Of a DNA stretch of 45,273 bases, positions 15,709-24,603 are shown piece after piece. The notes under the pieces were generated by a model. It was not told where the DNA came from. It saw only the letters and a list, made by a program, of their open reading frames with translations, and searched no databases. The stretch is from positions 1 through 45,273 of the forward strand of contig NZ_JAELUI010000036.1 of the NCBI RefSeq assembly GCF_016429285.1, given 5' to 3'. Numbering within the stretch: position 1 is the stretch's first letter; every line of letters starts with the position of its first letter. The position numbers were made by a program, and so were the translations under genes. The DNA is from Ralstonia sp. ASV6. GTDB taxonomy: Bacteria; Pseudomonadota; Gammaproteobacteria; Burkholderiales; Burkholderiaceae.

Positions 15709-17778
15709 TCAACGCACACGCATACCCGGCACAGCACCGGCGTGCGGCTCAAGGATGTACAGGCCCGGCTGAGCCTTCTCATCAGCAGCCGAAGCCGCCA
15801 ACACCATCCCTTCTGACATTCCGAACTTCATCTTGCGCGGCGCGAGGTTCGCAACCATCACGGTCAGTTTGCCCACGAGGTCTTCCGGCGCATACGCCGA
15901 CTGGATGCCCGAGAACACGTTGCGTGTCTTCTCCTCACCCACATCCAGCGTGAGCTGCAGCAGCTTGTTCGAGCCCTCCACGCGTTGGCAGGCGACGATC
16001 TTGGCCACGCGCAGGTCAATCTTGGCGAAGTCATCAATGGTGATGGCCTCGGCCATCGGTTCGATCGTGGCAGCGCCGTTGGCCGCGGCAACCGGTGCAT
16101 CGGTGGTTGCCTGCAGCGACTGACGATTCGCTTCGACCAGCGCATCCACCTGCTTCTTGTCCACGCGCGTCATCAGGTGTGAGTACGGCTGGATCGGCTT
16201 GGCCGACGACAGTGCCGAATCAATCGAGCGCCAGGTCAGCGGCTCAACGTTGAGGAACGCTTCGATGCGCTCGACCGTGGTCGGCAGAATCGGCTTGAGG
16301 TACACAGCCAGCAGGCGGAAGGCCTCCAGCGCCACGGAGCATGCAGCGTGCAGCTTCTCGCGGTTCGCTTCGTCCTTGGCGAGGTCCCACGGCTTTTCGG
16401 TGTCGACGAACGCGTTGACGGCGTCGGCCAGCTCCATCACCGCACGCAGGGCCTTGCTGTACTCGCGCTTCTCATACAGATCAGCAACTTGCGGGGCGGC
16501 TTCGCGCAACTGCACCATCAGCGGATGGCCGAGGGCGGCATCGCTCACGCGGCCCTCGAAGCGCTTGACCAGGAAGCCCGCCGAGCGGCTCGCGATGTTG
16601 ACGAACTTGCCGACCAGGTCGCTGTTCACGCGGGCGATGAAGTCGTCCAGGTTCAGGTCGAGGTCTTCCATTGTCGCGTTCAGCTTGGCGGCGAAGTAGT
16701 AGCGCAGCCACTCCGGGTTCAGGCCCGTGTCGATGTAGCTCTGTGCGGTGATGAAGGTGCCGCGCGACTTGCTCATCTTGGCGCCGTCCACGGTCAGGAA
16801 GCCGTGGGCGAACACGTTGGTCGGCGTACGATGGCCCGAGAACTTGAGCATCGCCGGCCAGAACAGCGTGTGGAAATACAGGATGTCCTTGCCGATGAAG
16901 TGGTACTGCTCGGTGGTCGAGTGCGCGCTGATCCACGATTCGAAGTCGAGGCCGAGCTTCGCGCTCAGGTTCTTGAAGCTGGCGTAGTAGCCAACCGGTG
17001 CGTCCAGCCACACGTAGAAGTACTTGCCCGGTGCGCCCGGAATTTCGAAGCCGAAGTACGGTGCATCACGCGAGATGTCCCAGTCCGACAGCTTGGCTTC
17101 GCCATCGTCGCCGAGCCACTCGCGCATCTTGTTGGTGGCTTCGGGTTGGGCCAGGTCGGCCACCCACTCGCGCAGGAAGGTCTCGCAGCGCGGGTCAGAC
17201 AGCTTGAAGAAGTAGTGCTCCGACGATTTGCGCACCGGCGTCGCGCCCGACACCACGGAGTACGGGTTCTTCAGGTCGGTCGGCTGGTAGGTCGCGCCGC
17301 ACACTTCGCACGAATCGCCGTACTGGTCTTTCGCGCCGCACTTGGGGCACTCGCCCTTGATGAAGCGGTCCGGCAGGAACATCTCCTTGACCGGGTCGTA
17401 GAACTGCTCGACTTCGCGCACGTCGATCAGGCCGTTTTCCTTGAGCTGCAGGTAGATGCGCTCGGATAGTTCCTTGTTCTCGTCGGAGTCGGTGCTGTAG
17501 TAGTTGTCGAACGAGATCAGGAAGTTGTCGAAGTCGCGCTTGTGCTCGGTCCAGACACGTTCGATCAGTTGGCGCGGGGTCAGGCCTTCCTTCTCGGCGC
17601 GCAGCATGACGGGTGTGCCGTGCGTGTCGTCGGCACCCACGTAGTAGGTTTCGTGCCCGCGCATGCGCTGGAAGCGCACCCAGATGTCGGTCTGGATGTA
17701 CTCGACCAGATGGCCGATGTGGATCGGGCCGTTGGCGTACGGCAGGGCGGAAGTGACGAGGATGCGACGTTCGGACAT
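15709..17778 (-). CDS. metG: Methionyl-tRNA synthetase
   Basis: Class I aminoacyl-tRNA synthetase of 689 residues that charges tRNA-Met. HIGH is at residues 20-23 and KMSKS at 334-338. The inserted zinc knuckle has C144, C147, C157 and C160. The C-terminal part (about 585-689, from [21 protein letters not shown]) is a Trbp111-like tRNA-binding domain used for dimerisation, as in the long MetG type. The open frame runs on to 18036, but the ATG at 17778 begins the family N-terminus [20 protein letters not shown]. The leader carries an A10 tract at 17810-17819 (T10 in the transcript). Confidence 0.97.
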   Translation of the reverse strand: MSERRILVTSALPYANGPIHIGHLVEYIQTDIWVRFQRMRGHETYYVGADDTHGTPVMLRAEKEGLTPRQLIERVWTEHKRDFDNFLISFDNYYSTDSDENKELSERIYLQLKENGLIDVREVEQFYDPVKEMFLPDRFIKGECPKCGAKDQYGDSCEVCGATYQPTDLKNPYSVVSGATPVRKSSEHYFFKLSDPRCETFLREWVADLAQPEATNKMREWLGDDGEAKLSDWDISRDAPYFGFEIPGAPGKYFYVWLDAPVGYYASFKNLSAKLGLDFESWISAHSTTEQYHFIGKDILYFHTLFWPAMLKFSGHRTPTNVFAHGFLTVDGAKMSKSRGTFITAQSYIDTGLNPEWLRYYFAAKLNATMEDLDLNLDDFIARVNSDLVGKFVNIASRSAGFLVKRFEGRVSDAALGHPLMVQLREAAPQVADLYEKREYSKALRAVMELADAVNAFVDTEKPWDLAKDEANREKLHAACSVALEAFRLLAVYLKPILPTTVERIEAFLNVEPLTWRSIDSALSSAKPIQPYSHLMTRVDKKQVDALVEANRQSLQATTDAPVAAANGAATIEPMAEAITIDDFAKIDLRVAKIVACQRVEGSNKLLQLTLDVGEEKTRNVFSGIQSAYAPEDLVGKLTVMVANLAPRKMKFGMSEGMVLAASAADEKAQPGLYILEPHAGAVPGMRVR

Positions 17779-17935
17779 GGGGCAGGCCAAAAAGGTGCGG
17801 GCGGGCCGCAAAAAAAAAAGGCGGCGCGGAGAAACGCGTATTTTAGCGCGCCCGGCGGGCTCAGGCCGGTGCGTGACGAATGGTGGGAATCTGGGGTTTG
17901 GAAGCTGCGGCAGGACGTCGCAGGTTGTGTGATCC

Positions 17936-17964
17936 AAAAAAAAGCGCCGGTCAGAGCCGGCGCA
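17936..17964 (-). terminator. Intrinsic terminator of the OmpA-family lipoprotein gene
   Basis: Seven-bp stem (17945-17951 with 17958-17964) with a six-base loop, followed on the minus strand by a run of nine T (complement of 17936-17944). It lies about 110 bases after the lipoprotein stop. Confidence 0.87.
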
Positions 17965-18071
17965 GCTTTCCACAACGGAAAAGGAGGAGAAATCAGGTAC
18001 CGCCCGGGAGGTCAGCCACGCATCGCGAGCCAGCAATGCGCAGCAAGCGGTACCTGTTCTCTATGACAGGG

Positions 18072-18701
18072 TCATCCTTGAATTGGTTTCAAATAAATTT
18101 CGACGCGACGATTTTGTGCGCGGCCGGCCTCGGTAGCGTTGTCGGCAACCGGCTGCGTCTGTCCACGGCCCTCAGCCGTCAAGCGATTGCGGGCAACGCC
18201 GCGATCGGTCAGATAGCTTGCCACGCTTTGGGCGCGCTTCTGCGACAGCGTCATGTTGTAGTTGGCGTTGCCGGTACTATCTGTGTGGCCGACCACGTTA
18301 GCGGCCAGTTCCGGGTGCGAGGTCAGCGTTTGCGCCACGCTATCCAGCGGGCCGCGGAACGATGGCTTGATCACCGCGCTGTCGGTATCGAACGAGACCT
18401 GGCTCGGGATGTTCAGCTTAAGCGAGCCGTCAGGTTGCTCCGAAATTTGCGTGCCCGTGCCAGCCGTGTCACCGGCGAGCTTGGACTTGATGGCGCCCCA
18501 GTTGTAGCCGGCGGCCGCGCCTGCCGCTGCGCCGAGCGCGCCGCCAATGGCCGCGCCCTTGCCGTTACCGACCAGTGCGCCGATGCCCGCGCCTACAGCC
18601 GCACCAACGCCAGTGCCGACGGCGGTATTGTTCTGCTGTTCGGTGGCACAGCCGGCCGCCAGCAAGGCGACGAGCGAGACGGAAATAAGCTTGGCTTTCA
18701 T
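18072..18701 (-). CDS. OmpA-family lipoprotein with glycine zipper (YiaD-like)
   Basis: Outer-membrane lipoprotein of 209 residues. A signal peptide with lipobox LAAGC is followed by a glycine-zipper segment (about 28-65, repeated GxxxG such as GTGVGAAVGAGIGALVG), then an OmpA C-terminal peptidoglycan-binding domain (about 95-209) with SFDTDSAVIKP and NVVGHTDSTGNANYN. The layout resembles E. coli YiaD. It differs from Pal at the window start, which lacks the zipper. The ATG at 18701 is chosen as it starts the signal peptide. It is divergent from apbC, with 203 bases between. Confidence 0.9.
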   Translation of the reverse strand: MKAKLISVSLVALLAAGCATEQQNNTAVGTGVGAAVGAGIGALVGNGKGAAIGGALGAAAGAAAGYNWGAIKSKLAGDTAGTGTQISEQPDGSLKLNIPSQVSFDTDSAVIKPSFRGPLDSVAQTLTSHPELAANVVGHTDSTGNANYNMTLSQKRAQSVASYLTDRGVARNRLTAEGRGQTQPVADNATEAGRAQNRRVEIYLKPIQG

Positions 18702-18904
18702 GGTTTCTCCTACGAATAACGGGTTCGGTTCTTGTTTGGTTTGCCGATGGCCGGCACGGCCGAGGGATATGTGGGGGGAATCGGACGAATGTCGCGCCGG
18801 CAAAATACAATAGCAAAACAGTACATAGAGTGGCCAGGACCCGACAAAGTTCATGTCGGGCAATCGTTGGCCCGTCCCCCATTCGCATTAGATTTGTGGA
18901 GTCA

Positions 18905-19996
18905 ATGTTGAGCGTAACCATCGAACAGATCACCGAAGCCCTGCGCGGCGTGGTGGATCCCAATACCGAGCGCGACCTGGTGTCGTCGAAGTCGGTGCGC
19001 AATATCCGGGTCGATGGCGGCGAGGTATCGCTGGATGTCGAGCTCGGCTACCCGGCCAAAAGCCAGTTCGATACGATCCGCAAGCTGGTGATCGGCGCGC
19101 TGCGTCAGGTACAAGGTGTCGACAATGTGAGCGTGCAGGTGTCGATGAAGATCGTCGCGCACGCGGTGCAGCGCGGTGTGCACCTGATGCCAAATGTGAA
19201 GAACATCATTGCCGTGGCGTCGGGCAAGGGCGGGGTCGGCAAGTCCACCACCGCAGTGAACCTGGCGTTGGCGCTGGCTGCTGAAGGCGCCAATGTCGGC
19301 ATTCTCGACGCCGACATCTACGGCCCGAGCCAGCCGATGATGCTGGGTATCCAGGGCCAGCCGGAGTCCGCCGATGGCAAGACCATGGAGCCGATGGAGG
19401 GCCACGGCCTGCAGGCCAATTCGATCGGTTTCCTGATCGAGCAGGACAACCCGATGGTCTGGCGCGGTCCGATGGTCACCTCCGCGCTGGAGCAACTGCT
19501 CAAGCAGACCAACTGGCGTGACCTCGATTACCTGATCGTCGATATGCCGCCGGGCACGGGCGATATCCAGCTCACGCTGTCGCAGAAGGTGCCCGTGACG
19601 GGCGCGGTGATTGTCACCACGCCGCAGGACATCGCGTTGCTCGACGCCAAGAAGGGTTTGAAGATGTTCGAGAAGGTGGGCATTCCCATCATCGGCGTGG
19701 TTGAGAACATGGCGGTGTACTGCTGCCCGAACTGTGGCCACACTGAACACATCTTTGGCGCGGGTGGTGGCGAGAAGATGTGCGCGCAGTATGGCGTGCC
19801 GTTCCTGGGCAGCCTGCCGCTAAACCTCTCCATTCGCGAACAGGCTGATTCGGGCCGTCCGACCGTGGTGGCTGACCCCGATGGTGCGATTGCCGGTGTC
19901 TACAAGCAGATCGCGCGTCGCGTCGCCATTGCCGTGGCCGAGAAGGCGAAGGACATGACGAGCAAGTTCCCGTCGATCGTCGTGCAGAACACGTAA
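18905..19996 (+). CDS. apbC: Iron-sulfur cluster carrier ATPase ApbC/Mrp
   Basis: Cytoplasmic P-loop ATPase that carries and delivers [4Fe-4S] clusters. The 363-residue protein has an N-terminal MIP18/DUF59 domain (about 1-85), the deviant Walker A GKGGVGKST (107-115), the switch motif DADIYGPSQP, and the cluster-binding CPNC (C274, C277) near the end. The ATG at 18905 is used; the upstream open frame has no family match. Three bases separate its stop from the DUF3305 gene, so it may be the first gene of the transcript leading into the iron-sulfur-rich formate dehydrogenase locus. That link is suggestive, as apbC also has a general role. Confidence 0.95.
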   Translation: MLSVTIEQITEALRGVVDPNTERDLVSSKSVRNIRVDGGEVSLDVELGYPAKSQFDTIRKLVIGALRQVQGVDNVSVQVSMKIVAHAVQRGVHLMPNVKNIIAVASGKGGVGKSTTAVNLALALAAEGANVGILDADIYGPSQPMMLGIQGQPESADGKTMEPMEGHGLQANSIGFLIEQDNPMVWRGPMVTSALEQLLKQTNWRDLDYLIVDMPPGTGDIQLTLSQKVPVTGAVIVTTPQDIALLDAKKGLKMFEKVGIPIIGVVENMAVYCCPNCGHTEHIFGAGGGEKMCAQYGVPFLGSLPLNLSIREQADSGRPTVVADPDGAIAGVYKQIARRVAIAVAEKAKDMTSKFPSIVVQNT

Positions 19997-19999
19997 GCC

Positions 20000-20530
20000 A
20001 TGGACACCACTGAGCCGCTGCCCAATGATCGAAAGGTGGAGCGTCCGTCCGTGAGGATGGCGGTGGTGCTGTGCCGCCGCCCGACGGCCAACCGCTGGCA
20101 GCCGTTTCAGTGGCGGCTGGAGGCCGTCGTGCCGGATCTGGGTGAGTACGGCAGCGAACCGCGTTGTCTCGATCGCTCAGACAGTGAAGAACGTTGGCTC
20201 ACGCCCGGCTTCAACGTCACGCTGTTCCGCGATGAGGCCGAGGGGTACTACCTGAACGTAACCTCCGCCGCGCCTTGCTGGTTCGTGCTGTGGCGCCTGG
20301 GCGAATCGGGTGCAGCTGATGAGGGCCGGGCGATTCCGCACACGGTGTCGGTCAGCTACAACGAGGCCGGACGCTGGCTCGATGGTGGCGAGACGGTCGA
20401 GAACGTGCCGCTGGACGCTGCCGCGTTGGAGTGGCTGCAGGCGTACGTGGCCGAGAACTACCGCCCCGAGCCGAAGAAGCGGCGCCGGCCCGAATCGTTC
20501 CTGCCGCCGGAAGACCGCGCGAAGTACTGA
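20000..20530 (+). CDS. DUF3305 family protein
   Basis: Protein of 176 residues with no known function. The tryptophan-rich pattern (RWQPFQWRLEAVVPD, WFVLWRLGE, YNEAGRWLDGGETVENVPL) and basic C-terminus (KKRRRPESF) match what I know as DUF3305, a family that I recall next to DUF3306 in formate dehydrogenase loci. There is no signal peptide or membrane helix, so it is probably cytoplasmic. It lies three bases after apbC and 11 before the DUF3306 gene. A role in maturation or assembly of the dehydrogenase is inferred from context only. Confidence 0.8.
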   Translation: MDTTEPLPNDRKVERPSVRMAVVLCRRPTANRWQPFQWRLEAVVPDLGEYGSEPRCLDRSDSEERWLTPGFNVTLFRDEAEGYYLNVTSAAPCWFVLWRLGESGAADEGRAIPHTVSVSYNEAGRWLDGGETVENVPLDAAALEWLQAYVAENYRPEPKKRRRPESFLPPEDRAKY

Positions 20531-20541
20531 GCGAAGCCGCT

Positions 20542-21099
20542 GTGAACGACGAATCCTTCCTGTCGCGCTGGTCGCGCCGTAAGACGGCGCAACGGCGCGG
20601 AGAGCCTGAACCGGAGGAGGCCCCGCCCGCCGAGGTGGTGCCTGCGCCGGCCGTTGCACACGAACCGGTGCTGGCCGAGCCTGCGCCCGACGCGCCGCCC
20701 CTGACGCTTGAAGACGCCGCCGCGCTGACGCCGGCCGACGATTTCGCACCCTTTGTCGCACGCGGTGTGGACGAAGCCGTCAAGCGTGCCGCGCTCAAGA
20801 AGCTCTTCGCCGATCCGCACTTCAACGTGATGGATGGGCTCGACACCTACATCGACGACTATTCTCAGCCCGATCCGATTCCGCCTGAGATGTTGCGCGA
20901 GCTGCGCCACACGGCGGAGCTGCGGTTGTTCGAGCCCCTGGATGTGGATGTGAGTCCGCCGATAGGAATCGAGCCTGTATCGGATGCTGCACCCACCCTG
21001 ACAGGCGAGACGCCGCCCGAACCCGTCGAGGCGCCCGTCGCTGACGACCCCGCCCAGGCAAGCCCGCATGGCAGCGCTAAGCCACCGTCCGTAGAATAA
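20542..21099 (+). CDS. DUF3306 family protein
   Basis: Protein of 185 residues, starting at a GTG 11 bases after the DUF3305 stop. The short N-terminal motif ESFLSRWSRRK is followed by a low-complexity P/E/A linker (about 22-65) and a compact core (about 70-135: VKRAALKKLFADPHFNVMDG, LDTYIDDYSQPDPIPPEML), then another disordered tail. This fits DUF3306, a partner of DUF3305. The GTG start is chosen because FLSRWSRRK is the expected N-terminus; the open frame continues upstream out of register with DUF3305 coding. No signal peptide. Its function is unknown and I infer involvement in formate dehydrogenase biogenesis from position. Confidence 0.8.
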   Translation: MNDESFLSRWSRRKTAQRRGEPEPEEAPPAEVVPAPAVAHEPVLAEPAPDAPPLTLEDAAALTPADDFAPFVARGVDEAVKRAALKKLFADPHFNVMDGLDTYIDDYSQPDPIPPEMLRELRHTAELRLFEPLDVDVSPPIGIEPVSDAAPTLTGETPPEPVEAPVADDPAQASPHGSAKPPSVE

Positions 21100-21180
21100 A
21101 AAAGAGGACCGTGCGGCAGAGACCGCGCGGCCATGTCCCCATAGCCCGCGCGTCAGACGCGGGCACATACGCACAATTTC

Positions 21181-23340
21181 ATGCCAACGCTGGTCTGCAG
21201 TTGCAATCACACCATGCCGCTCGACGCCGATACGGTGAGCGATGCCCTGCGCGCGTCCGACGCCGCCATCGATGCGCCTGGCAAGACACACCACCTGTTG
21301 TGCCGCCGCGAGATCGGCGCTTTCACGCAGGCGCTGGACGGCACCGAAGACGTGATCGTCGCGTGCACACAAGAGAAGGCGCTGTTTGCTGAAGTGGCTG
21401 CGCAGCACGAAGGTGTGACCGCGCCGATCCATTTCGTGAACGTGCGCGAAACGGGCGGGTGGTCGGCAGGGGCGAAACGCGATGCGCGTGGCTTCCATGC
21501 GAAGACGGCAGCGCTGCTGGCGGTGGCTGGGTTGCCCGCGCCAGACCCGGTGCCTGTGGTCGACTACCGCTCCGAGGGCAACCTGTTGATCGTCGGCCCC
21601 GCCGAACGGGTCACGCCCTGGGCCGAGCGTTTGGCTGATCAGTTGAGCGTGACGGTGCTTGCTATCGGGCGCGATCGATCTGCCGGCGCGCTCTCGCCGC
21701 CGATGGAGCGCCGCTGGCCTGTCCACGCCGGCGAACAAGTGGAGGTCAGGGGTTGGCTTGGCGCGTTCGAGGTGCAGTGGCGCAACCGCAATCCGATCGA
21801 TCTGGATCGCTGCACGCACTGCAACGCTTGCATCGACGTGTGTCCGGAAAATGCGATCGACGCGCTCTACCAGATTGATCTCGATCTGTGCCGCGACCAC
21901 CGCGACTGTGTAAAGGCCTGTGGTGAGGCCATGGCGATCGACTTTGGCCGCGTGGACGCACCGCAAACACTGTCCGGCCAGTTCGACCTGATCTTCGACC
22001 TAAACGATGCGCCGGCCTTTGCCCAGCACCAGCCGCCGCAAGGCTACTTCCACGCCGGTGCCGATGCGGGGCGCCAGTTGGCCGCCTCACTCGCATTGCT
22101 GCAGAGGGTGGGCGAGTTTGAGAAACCCAGGTTCTTCCAGTACAAGGAATCGATCTGCGCGCACGGACGTAACGGCCAGGTCGGTTGCGATGCGTGCGTG
22201 CAGGTGTGCTCCGCAGCGGCCATCTCGTCGCAATGGAAGGACGGACGCGGTAGCGTGCACGTCACGCCCAACCTGTGCGTCGGCTGCGGTGCCTGCACGA
22301 CGGCGTGCCCCACCGGCGCCATCACCTATGCGTACCCGAGCGCACCGTACCAGGGTCGCAAACTCAAGACGCTGCTGAACACCTACGCAGCGGCGGGTGG
22401 GCGCGATGCAGTGGTCCTGCTGCACAACGGTGAGCGGGGCCGCGCGTTGATCGAACACCTCGGCCGCGCCGCACGGACCGGCAAGGCACAGGGCGTGCCT
22501 GTGAATGTGCTCCCGGTCGAAGTGTTTCACGCCGCGTCGACGGGGCTGGAGGTGTGGCTCTCGGCGCTTGCCTATGGCGCCGCACGTATCGCCATTCTGC
22601 TGACCGAAGACGACGCGCCGCAGTACAGGGCGATGCTCGCAGAGCAGATCGCAGTGGCGCAGGCTGTGCTGCAAGGCCTGGGCGAGCGAGCCGATGCATC
22701 GAGCGTTGTGCTGATTGATGTTGCCGATCCGGCTACGCTCGATGCGCGCTTGAATGCAGCTGACGTATCCGGCCCGCTGCGTGGGTTCCGGTGTGACATG
22801 CCCGCCGCGACATTCGCCGTGGCTGCCGCCAAGCGCGAGACGCTCGATTTCGCGCTCGACCATCTTGCCCGCCACGCCAAGACCACCGAGGCCGTGATCC
22901 CGCTACCGGCCGGCGCACCGTTTGGCGCCATCACCGTGGACCGCGAGCGCTGCACGCTGTGCATGGCCTGCGTGGGAGCCTGCCCATCGCAGGCGTTACG
23001 CGATCAGGCCGAGCGCCCCGTGCTGGCGATGATCGAGCGCAACTGCGTCCAGTGCGGCCTGTGCGAGACCACGTGCCCCGAAGACGCCATTGCGCTTGTG
23101 CCGCGCCTGAACCTGTCGGCTGTGGCGCGCCAGCCCGTCACGCTGAACGAGACGCAGCCGTTCCACTGTGTCCGCTGCGGCAAGCCGTTCGGCACGGCGC
23201 AGATGGTCACCACGATGCTGGCCAAGCTCGGTGCGCATCCGGCGTTTTCTGGTGCCGCTGCCGAGCGCCTGAAGATGTGTGGCGACTGCCGTGTGATCGA
23301 TATGATGGAGCGCGGCGAACGTCCGGGCACCACCCACTGA
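21181..23340 (+). CDS. Multi-cluster 4Fe-4S protein (polyferredoxin) of the formate dehydrogenase locus
   Basis: Cytoplasmic iron-sulfur protein of 719 residues without signal peptide. The N-terminal 170 residues hold a CSC motif (C6, C8), an isolated C41 and a Rossmann-like stretch (NLLIVGPAERV). Ferredoxin motifs follow: C211/214/217/221 with C237/243/247; C336/339/343 after C326; C366/369/372/376. A cluster-free region (about 395-560) looks faintly like MvhD-type subunits. Two more full motifs lie at C591/594/597/601 and C622/625/628/632, and CVRC (663-666) and CGDC (700-703) may bind zinc. Similar proteins are, as I recall, conserved in beta/gammaproteobacterial formate dehydrogenase loci, but their role is not established. 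Electron transfer or cofactor assembly are both possible. Confidence 0.85.
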   Translation: MPTLVCSCNHTMPLDADTVSDALRASDAAIDAPGKTHHLLCRREIGAFTQALDGTEDVIVACTQEKALFAEVAAQHEGVTAPIHFVNVRETGGWSAGAKRDARGFHAKTAALLAVAGLPAPDPVPVVDYRSEGNLLIVGPAERVTPWAERLADQLSVTVLAIGRDRSAGALSPPMERRWPVHAGEQVEVRGWLGAFEVQWRNRNPIDLDRCTHCNACIDVCPENAIDALYQIDLDLCRDHRDCVKACGEAMAIDFGRVDAPQTLSGQFDLIFDLNDAPAFAQHQPPQGYFHAGADAGRQLAASLALLQRVGEFEKPRFFQYKESICAHGRNGQVGCDACVQVCSAAAISSQWKDGRGSVHVTPNLCVGCGACTTACPTGAITYAYPSAPYQGRKLKTLLNTYAAAGGRDAVVLLHNGERGRALIEHLGRAARTGKAQGVPVNVLPVEVFHAASTGLEVWLSALAYGAARIAILLTEDDAPQYRAMLAEQIAVAQAVLQGLGERADASSVVLIDVADPATLDARLNAADVSGPLRGFRCDMPAATFAVAAAKRETLDFALDHLARHAKTTEAVIPLPAGAPFGAITVDRERCTLCMACVGACPSQALRDQAERPVLAMIERNCVQCGLCETTCPEDAIALVPRLNLSAVARQPVTLNETQPFHCVRCGKPFGTAQMVTTMLAKLGAHPAFSGAAAERLKMCGDCRVIDMMERGERPGTTH

Positions 23341-23366
23341 AGAACGAATTTACGTTTCCGTTTCCC

Positions 23367-24038
23367 ATGACCGACGCCCAGCCCTTGCAATTCCAACGCG
23401 CCGCCACACCCGCCGACAGTGCCGAGGATCTCGCCCGTGCAGATCTCTACGGTTTGCTGGCGACGCTGTTCTTCCATGCGCCGGACGCCGATTTGCTGCA
23501 ACGGATTGCGGCAGCGCCATTGGAGCCTGCCAGCGAGAGTGACGCCGACCCGGCTGATGCGCAAGCCGCCGCCAGCAGCGCGCTCACGCAGGCCTGGCGC
23601 CATCTTGTCGCGCGCGCCGGCCAGACCACCGCGGCGCAGGCTGATGACGAATACACCGAGCTGTTCATCGGTGTCGGCAAACCTGAGGTGTTCCTGTACG
23701 GCTCCTACTATCAGGCTGGCTTCCTCAACGAGAAACCGCTGGTGGTGCTACGCGACGACCTGCGCCGCTACGGCCTGGAGCGCGCCGAAGGCATCACCGA
23801 AACCGAAGACCACCTCGCCACGCTGTGCGAAGTCATGCGCTACCTGATTGCCGGCGACGACGAGGCCATCGCCCATGTGGAAGAGCAGCGCGCCTTCTTC
23901 CAGCGACATCTGGCGTCATGGGTCGAGACCGCTTGCGATGCTGTATTGCAGCATCCGCGTGCCCGCTTTTATGCCGACGCGGCGGGTTTGGCCAAAGCGT
24001 TTTTTGAAGTCGAGCGGCTCGCGCTCGAATTGGCGTGA
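23367..24038 (+). CDS. TorD/DmsD-family molybdoenzyme chaperone
   Basis: Cytoplasmic chaperone of 223 residues that binds the Tat signal of a molybdoenzyme and guards cofactor insertion before export. The all-helical family pattern is clear: DLYGLLATLFFHAPD near the N-terminus, the conserved YTELFIGVGKPEVFLYGSYY block (about 97-117) and ETEDHLATLCEVMRYLI (about 142-158). The ATG at 23367 is chosen; the open frame upstream overlaps the polyferredoxin gene. It lies 26 bases after that gene and before the small Tat protein and the catalytic subunit, so the catalytic subunit is its likely client. Confidence 0.9.
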   Translation: MTDAQPLQFQRAATPADSAEDLARADLYGLLATLFFHAPDADLLQRIAAAPLEPASESDADPADAQAAASSALTQAWRHLVARAGQTTAAQADDEYTELFIGVGKPEVFLYGSYYQAGFLNEKPLVVLRDDLRRYGLERAEGITETEDHLATLCEVMRYLIAGDDEAIAHVEEQRAFFQRHLASWVETACDAVLQHPRARFYADAAGLAKAFFEVERLALELA

Positions 24039-24088
24039 CTGCACGCCGGATACTTGCCTAAGAAATCAGCACGCCGCCAAGAGCAAGG

Positions 24089-24110
24089 CCCCGCCCATGT
24101 CATGGCGGGG
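24089..24110. other. GC hairpin between torD and the Tat-signal gene
   Basis: Seven-bp arms CCCCGCC (24089-24095) and GGCGGGG (24104-24110). No T run follows, so it may be a weak or Rho-assisted stop or a processing site. The 234 bases between 24038 and 24273 otherwise become AT-rich towards the next gene, suggesting an internal promoter, which I cannot pin down. Confidence 0.45.
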
Positions 24111-24272
24111 TGCGTCAATTTGTGCTGATTGCGAAAAATTATCGCCAAATCGTCAGAAAACTTAGCCGGTAAGCGTGTCAGGCATGGTTTTCCCCGACAG
24201 TTGCTTCTAAAATATGTCGGATAATTCCTATTAGATTCGATCATCGGTTTCACAAAACCGGGGAGCATCGAG

Positions 24273-24533
24273 ATGCCAGGTCCGAACACTGTCCCTCACG
24301 TCCGTCCGCAAGCAGATTCAGCGGAGTCCGCAGACAACGCGCCGACACGCCGCCGTTTTCTGATGGGCGCCGCCGTCGCGGCTGCTGCTGCCGGCACCGC
24401 CGCCACGGCAAACCATCTGGCGCAAACGCCAATCGCCTCGGCCACGCCGCAGCCCGAACCCGCTGACGATGGCGCGACGGGCTACCGCCTGAGCGAGCAC
24501 ATCCGCAAGTACTACAAGACAACGTGGATCTGA
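24273..24533 (+). CDS. Small formate dehydrogenase-region Tat-signal protein (FdhX-like)
   Basis: Protein of 86 residues with a twin-arginine signal: TRRRFLMG (about 25-32), then an alanine-rich hydrophobic stretch (about 33-45). The mature part is very short, ending GYRLSEHIRKYYKTTWI. This matches the family known as formate dehydrogenase region TAT target, called FdhX in Shewanella. The ATG at 24273 follows GGGGAG and a small CGGTTT/AAACCG hairpin. It sits 70 bases before the catalytic subunit gene, the usual order. Its role is unproven; it might act in Tat targeting or assembly of the complex. Confidence 0.86.
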   Translation: MPGPNTVPHVRPQADSAESADNAPTRRRFLMGAAVAAAAAGTAATANHLAQTPIASATPQPEPADDGATGYRLSEHIRKYYKTTWI

Positions 24534-24603
24534 CGCGGGCGCATTCGCACCCGCTTGCCCCACTGTTGTCATCGCACGCACCCCACATCTTCAGGTGACC
24601 CCT

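Noticed and set aside
16348-17469. Long plus-strand open frame inside metG
   Set aside because: It is antisense to the conserved MetG core and has the V/E/R/H-rich composition of a reverse-strand shadow.
17810-17819. A10 tract before metG as a terminator or phase-variable site
   Set aside because: It is in the 5' leader on the metG strand, with no good stem directly before the T run and not inside a coding frame; a slippage role cannot be supported.
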